The notes under the pieces are model-generated. The model was not told the DNA's origin and did no database searches. It saw nothing but the letters and a program-made list of their open reading frames with translations. The position numbers were made by a program, and so were the translations under genes. This document shows positions 39,401 to 53,236 of a stretch of DNA of 64,000 nucleotides, one piece after another. Every line of letters begins with the position of its first letter. Position 1 is the first letter of the stretch. Origin of the DNA: Azolla caroliniana (lineage: Eukaryota > Polypodiophyta); the NCBI GenBank assembly GCA_043228905.1, contig JBHGNT010000071.1, positions 1 to 64,000 of the forward strand. The letters run 5' to 3'.

Positions 39401-42400
39401 TTCTGGGGTAAATGAGTCTTCAAACTGTTGTTTTTCTAACAACATAGAAGAAGATAGGCCTAAGAAACTGTGGATTTTCTTTCTATTGCAGTTCCTCGGA
39501 TTTGATGCTAGTAGTTTTCGTCAAACTAAAGAGAGTGGTGTTTTGAGTATAAGAGAAGCAAGGCTCATGCTTAGGCGTAGCTGTGAGTGAGGGTGAGACT
39601 TCGTAAAGACCAATGGTTATAACCTTAAAGAGATTCATTTTGATACTTTGTTATAACCAAGAAATCATGAAGTGGGAAGATTAGTCATTACAATCAAGAA
39701 CTCATCAAGTGGGAAGGCCAATCGTTAATTAAAGTGTTCACATGTGTAAAAAGCCTCTCTACCCAGGTGAAACCTGAACCCAGGTGCCCATGAAACATGT
39801 GCTCACACCAAATCTCTTAAAAAAATGGTCAAGTACAACTGTTTGATCAAGTGAATAATTTCGTATAGATATTTTGTGAGGATGGTTACTTAGTAGAAGA
39901 TGGGCTATATTTTTACTTAGCTCAAAATGTAAGATTTTGTACAAATCTCAGGTTGTTAATAATGTATGCCTTCTCATTTCAGGATATTTTGCTTTCTCGA
40001 CAACAGTTTCTTGGGGAAATGGAGTGTGTTCTATCCCAGGTATTGTAAACATTTGAAGAGATAAGATTCTATATGTAAGAGAAATTTAAGAGGGCACAAT
40101 GTAGATAATGAAATATGATAGACAAAGGTATTTCAAATAGTTCTCGATGGAGAAGAATGGTTGAGATTTAGTTCACACTCACTGGAAAATAACTTTGTTA
40201 ACAGAATCTCTCTTTTAGTATCAAATGTAAGATATAATCCTTTTTATACTTTGTGCAATATTGAAAATTGATATAATCATCGTGAGGAAGTTGAACACAA
40301 CTTCATTTATGTTTAAAATTGGCTTTGTAATTTCTTTCTCTGCAAAATTGCTTTATTAATTATTTCTGATGTTTGCTGGGAGTTCAGAAGGATTGTATCA
40401 TTGATTCCCAGCAACAATTTCTAATGGCTAACCCATTGCTTGCTGGAAATTCACAAGAATTCTATCTTTGACTCCCGACAACAAGAATTCACAAGAGAGC
40501 TTCTGTGAGTAGTTGTCTTTATATCTGTAAATGAGCAACTAGTTTTGCATCCGCTTAGACTTCTGTACTTCAGGCAGGGAGGTTTCATTTTCCTCTGCCG
40601 CTGAACTTTTGGCTTCAATACTTTCTACTCAAACTAGTAATGCTATTGTATCCTTCTTCAAATTAATTTGCACAACATTTTCTTTTTCTTTTGGGCCTCT
40701 ATTCAAAGAATCCACAGAAAAAGAGTTGCAAAAGAAAATAAACGTCGTATAAATGGATTTTAATGAGTATTATTGCCCATTTTAGAATAAATAGTATTGA
40801 AGCCAAAAGTTCAGAGGCAGAAAAGAAGCAGACCTGCTTGCCTAATACAAAAGACTAAAGGAGACTTCAAAATGACTTACTCCTTTACAGCTATCAAGAT
40901 AACTTTCTATACGAGGAACATGTCTCTGTGTAAAAAATCTATAGGATTGTCCATGGGTATCACACATGAATTGGATTCATGAATCACTTGCTTTCAACTT
41001 GATGCATGTCCTATTCATGTGTGTTATAATATTTATCCTTAACTTTCATCATTCATCTCCGATGTTTATTTATAGATTGCAACATTGCAATATTCGTGAT
41101 TTCACATATTTTTACATTAGTTTAGAGGCGCCATTCATTCTAAATAAACTAGATAAATAAATTGTAGAATGGATGTTAGTAGTTGTAGTTTGCTAGTAAT
41201 TGTTCCATTGGTGATAGACATTTATCATAGGCAATCTCAAGCACAATATGCTAGAGTGACATTATTAGAAAACCTTTCTCATCTTTCACATTTCAGATAT
41301 ACAAGTCTAGGTAATTCATGTTAAGTTATAATCACTTGTTGTATCTCATAGAGTCCATTTTACCTTTTAAAAGACATAACTTTCTTTCTCTCAAAGAGTT
41401 GCTGTCATAATCAATATCGTGTTCTAAAGTATAAATGTTGCATACCAAAATTTCTTTACTTCAGTTTTCAAAATATCAGTATCCAGCAGTGCGCACCCCA
41501 TGCCACATTCTCCGTCTGGTACATCCTCAGATGGGTTCTTAGATATGCATTTCATACTTGTATACATGATGCATATGATTGGTGAGGTTTAGAGCACCCA
41601 TCCTGCCTGTCCTAGACCTCAAAGTCCTTGGTTATGCATAACTTTATAATATCTGTTTATTTATGTTTATCTATTGTATCTTTTCACTTTTTTCTGGATA
41701 CCCAAAGAATATACACACTTCTACTTGATTTGTTGGAGAGGCTGGTTCTGAAACTTGAGGACACTTTGGCTGCCACTCTAGGGAGGGATGTTGACCATTC
41801 TTCTGAGCCATGGATTTCTATGACCAGAGATTTTTGGTGTTGGCTCTATTAGAGATCTATATATTTAGAGACTTTCATGAGTATATGGCCAGCGGTCTGT
41901 ACAGACGCAGATTTTAGATTTCTGTAGAAGGCTGTGCACTATGCCTAGAGACATCAGAAAAACCTCAACCAATACCTCATAGGGAAATATTTCTCGACTG
42001 AGCAGTTCATTTGGCTCACTCCAGGTGGGGTATTTAACCTGGCAAACATAATTGGATTTTAGAAAGAGGTGCATCAAGTGGGGGATAAACTATATTACTC
42101 TTAATAGATATTAAAATAGGTGAAGTGTTTTGGTGATGGTTGTTCATGTTATGCATTCATGTAGGAAAAAGCGAAAAAAAATTCTGAAATAAAGAAAAAA
42201 TGTATGGTGATTAGAATCAATGCATGCCTGTCATTGCAGATTGCAACATCAGGAGAATGTATAACCAGGGCCTTGCAACCTATGAATGACCTGACGATGC
42301 AAGCTGGTGGAATGCCTGACCTTGGTGTGCTCACTGTGAAGGCTGAGGAGATGGCCAGCTCGAAATGCATTGTTGTGATCACGGTTGATTGTTCAAATCT

Positions 42401-45400
42401 TGAAAATAAAGATGTCTTTACAAAGAGTGTGAGTTTCGTATATAATATATGAACTCTTGCGTTTGTTTAATTTCATGTATTCCTGATTTTCTTCAAGATT
42501 CCTGATTTTTATTTGTCACTAGGATCCCTTCTTGCTAATAAGTAAGCAGCTGGAGGATGGATCTTTCAAGCCAGTGTATAAGTCAGAAGTAAAGAACAAT
42601 ACCTTGAACCCTAAATGGAAACCAATAAAAACAAACCTTCAGCAGCTGTGCAATGGTGACATGGTACTGCATATCTTCATGTTATCATTTAAAAGATTAC
42701 ATATTGCTTTATGCACCGACCTATTTCTATGGGATTGTTCAGGACTGCCCACTGAAGGTTGAATGCTTTGATTTTAACAATAATGGAAAGCACAACTTGA
42801 TCGGGTGAGGTGAACTAAAGCTAACAATGTTGGATTTGTTACTTATGCAACATTGCTAATCCATTTCATGTGATTTGAATGTGTTGGTCTCAGTGCTTTT
42901 GTGACAAGTATAAGTAAACTGCAAACCATGGCATACAATCAAGCAAACACCGTAAATCTGGAACAACACTTTGGTAGAAATCAGCAATTGAGTAAGGTGT
43001 TGCACATATTGTTACACATACTTAATGCTAATAACTTCTCAGTTGGTGAAATTGAGCAAAAATGGTGGTTTAATTGGGGTATTACTGTCCTCTTGAAATT
43101 CCTTATGCTGGTTCTGTTGGTGAGATTTGATCATTTATTTGCTGGTTACAATGGTGATGAGTTGTGGTTGTGGCCCACATGCACCGCACATTGCTATTGG
43201 CTGATCTATTGTAACCTCTGTAGAGTGTCTTGGTCAAGAATCCACTTGTGTAGTTCTTGATTGACTAGCAGCTTGAGGAGTGATGTGGCTAAAGAAAGTT
43301 ATGATTGTCCTCCATTGACAAACTTTTGTGGTTATATTGCTGTCCTTCCACAACTTCTCTCTATGTCTCTTAAGTTTTGGTAGGAACAGTCCCAAGCACC
43401 AGTTATCTTTGTATTCCATGATCTTGCTAGTGGGCAAAAGCCTTGTTTGAAGAGGCAGTTTTATCTCCTCTTATTGTATAAAAAATATGACAGTGGCAGG
43501 CATAATGTTCTTTGGATTCCACCCTGTGGTGTATCCATTCTTCCATAGGTTTACATACATATCTGCCTGTGTTAATTTCTAACTAATGCGAAGTGGCCCT
43601 GAGCTGCCATATCACACTATGGAGCACATGTAGTAGATGTGTATATATATAAGAAGGCGTGATTATAAATCCATCCAGTGACATGTATAAAATGAGTGCC
43701 TTGTAGTGGCCGTCTACCTACCAATAGAATTTATTTGCCTGATCCATACTCTTTCATTTTCCAATTTATCATGGGGCGTGATGCTATTATGCAAGCAATC
43801 ATCAAGACTGAAGAAGTTGTGGGCAAATTGTATTTGCCAATTCCATTACCCTCATTGCATTAGTGTCTTGGTTATTTGGATGTGGCTCAGTGTCCAAGGC
43901 TGGAATTCCTACATTTTTTCAATCCTATATGCTGGGAAATGTATTTGGATCAATGCAAACTGGGTTTTCAAGGGCATTTGAAACATTAGAGTTTCTTTAG
44001 CACATTTTGGAATGAGTAGTTTTCCTTAACTAAATCTGAGGAGCTCTACTATGGCTGGAAGACAAATGATGAGGGCTTAGGAATGACAAATGGTAGAATG
44101 CCATTTTCACAAATTCCTATTTATAAACACTGACATCTTAAGGAAAACAAAGGATTTATAAAAAAAGTTGCAAAAGTTTGACTTTTATACAATAATTTTA
44201 TGTAACTTACACAGAATGGAACTTCACTGAATTTTCAAAAGTGCACAAGGAAGCCACCTTATTGTCAGGTAACATATTGTATTGGTGGACCACATCGTTG
44301 GATCAAGGTCAAGCATCTTCTTCATGGCTTGAATTCAAACAAGATTTCTTTTCTGTGTGGTTGAGAAACATTTTTGAAGTGGATGCCATGATGGCTTGGC
44401 ACAAGTTGGATGCAGGAAATTATCAAAATGTAGAAGTTTTGAGAAACCTCGTTGCCTATTAGCTCCTTTACAAAGAAATCAGGAACTTCTTTACAGATTG
44501 AACAGATTGAGACATATTATTACAATTTGCCTGAAGAAATCAGGAACTTCTTTACAAAGACTAATGTGAAAATATTTATTATTTGCTCCATTGGTGAATT
44601 TTCAAGGACATCTGAGAGTCATATTTGGAAACATTGAAAGTCTTTATTCAACAGATGGATACAATGTTGCCTTATATGTATGACAATGTAATATGTCAAC
44701 CCAAATACATGCTTGATGGATCATATGTCAAATGAGGATTTGGTTTTTGTGTTATTAGCTTGAACAACTCATAAAGTTGCAGCTCAAAAAAATCATGAAG
44801 GCATTACTTTCACAGCACATACTATAGGTAGGTGATGTGGTTTTGTTTATCGTAGTGAACCACATTCAAGGGCTGATATAGAAGCATGTGTTTGTCTTGT
44901 CATTCCTTGGATGTCTCAAGAGGCTGTGCATCATGTACTATGGATACTTGTTCTTATTGTGATGGCACTGCCCCTAGTCCGTAAAAAGTATGGTATTTTC
45001 ATAAATCCAGCGAGTAACAAAGATATTAGTGACAAAAGTATCTGCCTTCCAAGTTTGGGAGCCATCCTTATCATTTTTCTATAAGACTAATGCAACCCAC
45101 TTGTAATTCCCAGTTCAAAATCTTTGAATTATATCAGAAACATGTAATTTTTCTCTTCACTACCTTTATATTATTATTGTATGAACATGGGTATTTGTTT
45201 TGTGGATATTGGATTTTCGCTTTGGCAGTTCTACTAATCTAGTCATATTTATTCTGGTGCGTTCTGAAAGATGAGGCAACATTTTGAGATGTTACCTGCC
45301 ATTCACACTAATTGGCCATCTTGACCACCTGATAGATGTTAACATGTATTTCTTTCATGCTTTCTTATGTCTTTTGATTAGAGGACAACTACATGCTCCG

Positions 45401-48400
45401 AGTTTTTAGTTTTTAGAACGGCACAGCTCAAAATCCCGAACATTTACATCTCTTAGACAGTTCTACTAGTCTAGCAATATTTATTCTTGTGTGTCTTGTT
45501 GTCTTATAGATCAACTTGGTCTCTTAAAAATGTTAATATATATTTCTTTCATGCTTTTGTATGTCCCGAACATGTATTTCTCTTAGGCAGTTCTACTAAT
45601 GTAATAATTCTTATTCTGGTGTTTTCTCAAAGGTTAGACAATATTTTAAGATGGTGTCTATCGTTCAGACTTATTTAGGTCATCGTAGCCTCTTGAAGAT
45701 GCTAATATCATGCTTTCTTATGTCCTTAGATTGGAGGACAACTACGTGTTCGGGATTTTCGTTTGTTACAACGGCACAGCTTTTTGGATTATATCCAGAG
45801 TGGATTTGAATTAAGTTTCTTGGTGGCTATAGACTTTACTGGTAAGAGCCTTCACTCTCCTCCTTACAAAAACCCCTTATGATCAATTCATTTATATGAG
45901 TAGGGCATGGTAATGCGTGAGTTCAGTGAACTTTCATTTTATTATCCATCTTCATAAGAGCTCTACTTGGCATCGGCATCTCCATGATGTCATTTTTTAT
46001 GAGTCTTTCTCTTCTGTAATTTAGTTCTCTTGATGTCTCTGTGAGTGTTTGATCAAACTTCTGACAAAACATATGAAGACATTAGTAACCTGTTTGATAA
46101 ATGAGAATCAAGATAATCTTTATAAATTAGAGGGAGAAGTATCAAGATAATCAAGATGATGGAGAGGGCAATTAACTTTCTTTGGATTTTACATGAAAAA
46201 TATCTCCTATATTGCCATGTAAGTACCAGTGCCCTCCATTTCTTAGCCTATTTCATTACCTCTTAGCTATTGGGGCAGCATGGCGTGTGTTTATTCTCAT
46301 TATTTTATCAGCAACCCATGGAAATCTACCTCTACTTTTATAAATAATTTTTTATCTGGTTCAGTTCTGGTTACATGAGAAACATAGGCACCATTTAGAT
46401 CTTGTGAATGCTTTAATATGCTGTCTCTTGGCCAGGGATAAGGGCCTCCTTTTCTGCATTTCCTGTCATCCCTGAAGGGCAGAAAAAACTTTTAAATGTA
46501 TCTTAAGTGTGTGTGCTCAATCAAGGCTTAATTGATTGCCTTTCACTGACCAACCAAGGCATGATACCTCCCCTGCACTTTCCCTAATTCAGTGATCCTT
46601 CGTTTAGCTTGGATGAGATAGTTTGTCTAATGTCTTTCGAATGAGGCCAGATTGTCCTCATCATCTTGTGTATGCACTAATATTGAATATGGTCATTAAT
46701 GACTAATACTAATGATTGATAAAATGTAAAGAACATGTAGGCATTCTTAGGGTATGGATCTGTGTTATGTAGTGGCAATATGATTATGCTTGTGAAGTTT
46801 ATGATATGTAAGCATTTCGAAGCATTATTTATTGTGATTGGCACTACATATCACAAATCCATACCCTAAGCACTTTTACTACATTCAATGCTTTTCATCT
46901 AGGAGTGTGAGCAGTTCTGTTATGATCTTTTTGCTCTTCCGAAATCTGTTGTTGTAATGTTTATTGCTTCCGCATTTCATATGTATTTTGCAGCTTCAAA
47001 CGGAAATCCACACCAAAGAGATTCACTACATTATATTGATCCTTCAGGACAACTTAATGCATATCAAGCAGTACGGATGATAAATTTCCCGTCGCATATA
47101 TATTTTTAATGTTTACACTATTTGATGTTGTGTTCTATGTAAATTTAGGCTATTTGTGCTGTTGGTGAAGTGTTGGAATACTATGACTCAGATAAGCAGT
47201 TTTCTGTATGGGGTTTTGGTGGGAGGCCCACTGAAGCTGCCGTTGTTTCCCATTGCTTCAATGTCAGCAGGCATTCAGATGAGGCAAGATAATTCTTTGA
47301 TTCTATTTTGATATAATTGTCTCTCCACAATTTTTGAAAATGATTCAATGAAGACAGCCATTATTTCTTGCTGTACAGGTTAGTGGAGTTGAAGGAATTT
47401 TGCAAGCATATGTGGAGCGAATTCACAATGTACATTTGAATGGTCCCACACTATTTGGCCCTGTTATTCACAAGGCAGCTTCAATAGCTCAAGAATCAGC
47501 AGCTAGAAAAATGCAAAAATACTATGTCCTGATGATTATCACTGTAATGTCTTCTTATTCACAGTTTACAGTACAACATTATAGGTTTAAATAAACTTTT
47601 CTGTGGGGAATTCATATTTAACAAATTTGTATGTTTCATTGTCAGGATGGTATTATTACAGATTTGGAAGACTCTATCAATGCATTGATACTGGCATCCT
47701 CTCTTCCCTTGTCTGTGGTGATAGTTGGTGTTGGTGGGGCTGACTTTACAGAAATGGAGGTAAATCTTCACCTTCGTGTGTGTTGCCCTCTAAAATTCTG
47801 ATAACGTTTATTGTTTAACTGCTAAGCTTATTGATGATGTAACCAATTTAAATATTCCCAGTTTTGTGGGGCTGCTTTTCTGTTTAACCAGTAGTAAAAG
47901 GATCTTTGTCAGGAAAGCTATGTGTGACGGTCAATCCCTGAACATGTTTTCTCCCAAATCAGTAGACAGTGTATCTTTTCTATGCAAGATAAGGTGACTG
48001 TCACACTCATTGCTTATTTATTTGCATAGCCATACATTCTATTCCTTCTCTGGAATTAGGCGATGATAGAGAAAGCATGTTGGATTGGATAGCTAGCACA
48101 AATGTATCTTTCATCACTCTTTTCTATGCCTATTCTACCACAGTTTGTATCAAATTTAGCTTGTTTACCTGCCTATTACCTTGAGTAGATTTCAATTGGA
48201 ATATTTATTCCTCGTTCCTGTGCTGCATGAGAAGCCAAACATTTGATCATAGAGTGTAAAATCGTCCATCTTTAATAACTGAAGAAAATGATATATGCGT
48301 ATCATAAGATTATATATTGAATTGAGAGGAAGCATTTGGAAGGAACATAAATGATGGTGGTAAGGGTGTGTTTGGCAGTATTTGGATGCAGATCGAGGAA

Positions 48401-48643
48401 GGCTTCAATCCTCTGATAGAAGGAAGGTCGCAACCCGAGATATTGTGCAATTTGTACCAATGAGAAACGCGACAAGTTAGTACCATTAGATAACACTGCT
48501 AATTGAAACTCACATATCATTACCTTACTCTAATTTCATGGCTTATTTCAGGTGCAGTTTCTCTTGCAAGCATGCTACTGGCAGAGCTTCCCGGACAGTT
48601 TTTGGAGTACATGGAAATCCAAAAGATTTCACCAATAGGCTAA
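36409..48643 (+). CDS. BON: BONZAI-type copine (two C2 domains and copine vWA domain), 575 aa
   Basis: Sixteen exons: 36409-36546, 37397-37444, 37560-37708, 37791-37839, 39983-40039, 42240-42428, 42523-42663, 42743-42804, 42894-42996, 45730-45841, 46994-47070, 47149-47283, 47379-47543, 47646-47759, 48379-48475, 48552-48643. All join in phase to 575 aa, the size of Arabidopsis BON1. The start MGACVSR has Gly2 for N-myristoylation and Cys4 for possible palmitoylation. C2A has [27 protein letters not shown] and [11 protein letters not shown]2B has [15 protein letters not shown] and [16 protein letters not shown]. The copine A domain has [14 protein letters not shown] (MIDAS-like), [37 protein letters not shown] and [11 protein letters not shown]. 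Known family members act at the plasma membrane as Ca2+-dependent phospholipid-binding regulators of growth, ion pumps and immunity; this is inferred here. Intron 12 has a GC donor. Intron 9 (42997-45729) carries a retroelement fragment and a decayed exon copy. Which BON paralogue it is cannot be told. Confidence 0.95.
44226..44640 (+). mobile_element. Retrotransposon gag-like fragment in copine intron 9
   Basis: The + frame reads [19 protein letters not shown], then [15 protein letters not shown] and [20 protein letters not shown], with a stop, followed in another frame by [15 protein letters not shown]. The spacing of WW, W-x-x-F-K and the late L-PEIR block resembles the Retrotrans_gag domain of Ty3/gypsy elements. 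It is broken by a stop and frame change, and no LTR or pol was seen. A chance match remains possible. Confidence 0.45.
45226..45787 (+). repeat. Three degenerate tandem units, with a decayed copy of copine exon 10
   Basis: Units begin CAGTTCTACTA(A/G)T at 45226, 45458 and 45588. Units 1 and 3 continue through ATGCTTTCTTATGTC into the exon. Unit 3 contains the real exon 10 (from 45730). Unit 1 has ATTAGAGGACAACTACATGC...AACGGCACAGCT at about 45378-45429, matching the exon's first 50 bases but with an in-frame TAG. The middle unit lacks the exon part. Confidence 0.8.
47284..47378 (+). other. GC-AG intron of the copine gene
   Basis: Exon 12 ends CAGATGAG, followed by GCAAGATAAT; the acceptor is CTGTACAG before GTTAGTGGAGTTGAAGG. 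The join reads [16 protein letters not shown], which keeps the family's continuous VEGVEG region. No nearby GT gives the frame. The intron is only 95 bases. Confidence 0.85.
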
Positions 48644-49683
48644 TGTGCCGGAAATGAGAGTGTTGTATTGGCTGTCTTCAATGAAAGGGTTGTGTGGTTT
48701 TGGTGTATTGATGTATTCGATGAACTGCCACTAGGCTGTTTCAACTGTGGTTTTAATGTTAATAATGTCGGGACCTTCTAAACAGTGTAAAGCATGACAT
48801 GGTTACTTGTATTTGGCATGTTTACAGACTGAGGAAGCTCTTAAGTTATCAGGAGTGATTTGGTTGGTCATTAATATTTCAGGTTCATGGTTTTGTATTT
48901 TGTTTTGAATCAAGCTATGGACATGAGAAGTTCTTATTCAGTTAAAACTAAACTAGGATAATAATTAAACTTGAGTCAACATTATTAAATGGTATCATTG
49001 TAATACGTGGGGTGTATAGATCGCATATTAGGGATGTAGATCACCTGTTAAAGGAAATAAACACTTACTCCAAATGTATTCATCATGATGTTATTCCTAG
49101 GAATCTTGGATTTTGTGTTGATCTTAAATGTGTGGAAGGATTTGTGTATGAAGTTCAACGATAATGCAAGGCAACCATATTTATGCTCAAGGAAACTATA
49201 GTTTGATAAAAAACAATATTATGAATCTTGAAGTACTTTATGAGTTAATGTAATCAAAAGGGAAACTGTCAAGGTAATTTGCAAGCATAAGATGTTGGAA
49301 AAGCACAACAATTTCTCTATGCCCACTAGGAAGCACATTACACATGTAAACTATGGATAAACCCTATAAAGAAAACATGTGACTCGGGCAGTGACCGGCA
49401 AGATGGAGGTTGTGGAAAAGGAAGCTGTTTATTTTGGAAGGATGAGCAAGGATGTTCTTGAGGGTTGAAGCAAAAGGTCATGAGTGGATAAGGACAACTA
49501 ATTTTTTCTTGGTTGTGTATGTAGGAATTTTAAGGAAAATGGAGAGATGGCTGATGTGGAAATATTTGAAGCACATCTTTTGTTTTTAGTTTATACAATG
49601 ATGAGTGAAGATGGTGGCGGAGGCAGAAGCAAATTTTAGTGAGGGTCTAAGGAGAGTGGATTTTAGTAGAGAACTAGTATTTT
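48644..49683. other. Downstream flank of the copine gene
   Basis: The probable 3' untranslated region of the copine occupies the first few hundred bases; the end of transcription was not fixed. After about 48900 the sequence is AT-rich without recognisable exons. The purine-rich part from 49390 may be diverged upstream sequence of the MAP-kinase remnant but could not be aligned. Confidence 0.45.
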
Positions 49684-50018
<335 letters not shown>

Positions 50019-51889
50019 GAAGAAATGGAGTTTTAGCAAATCCGGTTGGAAATGCTTGCAGTCATACAACCATGGTAGATAAAGGTCAAATATATTGTGA
50101 AGCCATGGTGATGAGAGTTTATTTATATGTTGATCAGCATGCGAGAATGGAAGAAGATGGATGAACATTGGGTCTTAGCCAATGATCACATGAGATGGGA
50201 AAAAGAGTCATGTATGTGTGTCCACCGCTCTTTGTAGTCTTCTACTTTGAGTCTCTGAGTTTGTTATTGGCCCATCAGGGTCACAACTTTTATGATGTTG
50301 TCAAACTAATCATTTTCTCATGTATGTAGAATTTATACTAATGAAGAATATTGTTTTGGAAAAAAAGAAAAAGAAAACATGTGGATTGTTAGATTTTTTA
50401 TGCATTGAAAGGATTTCTATGAGCAATCAAATGATGTGTCATTGTTCTCTTTCATAAATGGTTCCTAATTTACAATTGAGAATGTGTGCATTGGGCTACG
50501 TAAGGCAATAGTTATCATTAATTGTTAGGCTATCTGGGGAAATGCCCCCCTTATTTTCATAATTGTGAGAATACATTGCCCTAAAAATACAAAAAGATGG
50601 ATGGAAAAAAGAAGGCGCTCCATTCAGCATTGTTCTAGCACCACACCACAAATTTCTGCACCATTGCCACTTGTGATCGGGTGTCCAACAATTTGTGATG
50701 GAATGTATCCCTAAGGAGTCCAATTAGTGATTGTGATGATACTTCCATTTCACATTTGTGTTCTAATACATTGTTATAACAATTTTGAATTACACATCTA
50801 TGCATCTCAACGAAATAGCCCTTTCCATATTATCATCGTAGAAACTTACCTATAGATGGTGTAACAAACAAAGAGAAAAAGAGAGCTATGTCAAAATCTA
50901 CGTCTCTTTTTATTTACTGAGTATGCATGGGCTTTGAAAGATGGTTTTAAATTTAAGAAATTAGAATTGTAACCATGATTTCAATGATTTAATTGTATAT
51001 TTAGGCAGAGCACTACGTTACATCTTAAACAATTGTTTTTATTTTATTTTATTTCCCAAAAAAACTCCTTCCATTAGTTATAAAATTTTGCATATGAGAG
51101 TGTTACATCTTAAACAATTTAACATAGCGTTGTATGCTTTCATGAATAATCTTATTAAGTTATATCATGCTCTCTTGTCTTTATCTCATAACACTTAGGT
51201 CATAGATGTATCAAATGACCAGAAAAAATCACTTTGAAGTTATGCCAATGTTACTCACAACCTTTTCATTCTCATACCATATTTAAATGGAAAGAGGAGT
51301 ACAATAGATTGCTACAATAAAAACTCTATTGTCTTCTAATGAATATCTATGTTGGCTTTGTTAAAATTCAATTACTTTTTCCTTTAACAAAATCATCAAA
51401 GTTCATGAGTTTAATCAAAATCATCCATGAAAGTGAAGGCCAAAGGTAAATAGTAACATCGCTTCCAATATAACCTATCATTTGAAGGACAACTATTGAG
51501 ACCGCGATATCTCAAACTTCGAGCAAGGGATTGTCAATACTTCCATGACATATGCCAATATCAAGAAGATTTTAATCAATCACCATATCTACATGATAAC
51601 CTCCTAAGGTCTTGCGGATACACATGGTTGAACTGAAACTTGGCAAGTTTATATTTGTTCATTGTGTTGTCTGCAAGTATTGTGACAAGATGTCATCACA
51701 TCCGTCCCTCCCATATTAGGGTCACAACTTTTATTTCTCGTAATTATTCAATCAAAGGTCTTTTTGAATTATCACATGTCAATTTTGAGAATAATATAAA
51801 TTTTATTATTCCTTAACGTGAACAAGTGTGGCAAAGGTCATAATGTCAAAAAGTCAATATACAATAAGTAATGAAAGCAAAAAAAAGCA
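50019..51889. other. Intergenic region
   Basis: AT-rich sequence with no exon recognised on either strand. A CAAAAAGATGGATGG-containing stretch at 50480-50720 has an open minus frame of 75 codons without family features. Nothing else stands out. Confidence 0.5.
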
Positions 51890-52378
51890 AACCTAACACG
51901 ATGAATAACCATGGTTAGGGTAGAATCAATGCCATATTATATATACAAACAAACTGACTCTATATGTCTATAGAAAGATCATTTCTTGCTTTTGGAAGGC
52001 TACAAAGTTTAGTTTATGTTGGAATAACACGATACACCCTCTGACAAGCTTGACCAAGCCAACAAAGCATGGTCTAGGAGCAAACCACATTTAAGGTTGA
52101 GAACTAACAAAGGTTGAGGCAGAGGCCAAACTATGGTTAACTTAACAACCGTCTATAGTTATAGAGGTAAGATTATTTTTCAAAATTTATGGTTGCGAAC
52201 TTCTCATTCATGTAAAGCAAGCCTTGGATACTGACAACCAACACAAAGTTAAATAACATGGAATAAAGCAAGAAAAACAAATCTTGACCATGGCCACATG
52301 AATCTAATCATTATGGTTTGTTTGTTGCTTGATTACATTGGTTAAGCTCATACGTAAGGTAGAAAACAATACTTAGTC

Positions 52379-53236
52379 TCGGTAAAAATGGGTAGAGAAT
52401 TGCTAAGGACAGGTGTGGCTGTTACGCCAATAGCTTGTAAAATTTGGAGACTTGGTAATGTACAAGACTCTTAGTTGGATGCTTATTGGAAATGGCTATG
52501 GGCCATGCAAATTCCTAAAAAGTTGTATTATTTAGATGGTTGTTGATACATTATGGCATTCCTATGAAGTCATCGATGCAAGGGCATTGCCATGATCTAA
52601 AATGTGATAGTTGTGGTTCTCCCATTGAATTGGTTCACCATGTTTTATGGATATGTCCTGTTGCTGGAGCAGTTTGGAAAAGAATGTTGAGAATTCTATA
52701 TCCCATTTTTGGTAAACGTGTACACATGGGGTTTTGTGAGATGGGGAAGATTGGCTGAAGAAATATAGAATTATGAAAAAGAGATTTTCTTCTCCTCTCT
52801 GATGGAAGACATGTATTGGAGGTCTCTTATACTACAACAATCCATTGTTTGGAAGAGGACAAGGCATGGTATACGATATCTTCTTTAGTAGTTTGGGTAT
52901 TGTGGAAGGCAAGATGTAAAAGTGTATTTCAAAAAGTCAAACAAAATGAGGTTGAGTTAATCAAGGAGATATGGTTAATGCTCCTACACACTCAAAGAAG
53001 TCAATATGAGGCAATAACAAGTGAGCCTGAAGGTGTGATTCGTAAACAACAATTTCGAGAAATTTGGAAAAATGTAGTGGTTTTGGAAGGACCTTACATG
53101 AGGGCTTTTGATGCTTGACATGTTGGTTGATGTGGGTATGAGGGTTATAATTTACTATATGAATTCGTTGTAGCCTTTGGGCATCTTTCCATTAAAACCA
53201 ATGTGAATCTTTATTTTTATTTTTATTTAAAAAAAA
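52379..53236 (+). mobile_element. 5'-truncated LINE (non-LTR retrotransposon) fragment with target-site duplication
   Basis: The translated + strand gives YWKWLWAMQIPKKL, LIHYGIPMKSSMQG, CDSCGSPIELVHHVLWICPV and AGAVWKRM. This is the zinc-binding domain (zf-RVT type) found after plant LINE reverse transcriptases. It is followed by LVVWVLWKARCKSVFQK and a C-terminal tail ending near 53118. Frames shift at least once. The 3' end has an A-rich tail. The octamer ACTTAGTC occurs immediately before (52371-52378) and after (53237-53244) the element, as a target-site duplication should. The reverse-transcriptase core itself is absent. Confidence 0.85.
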
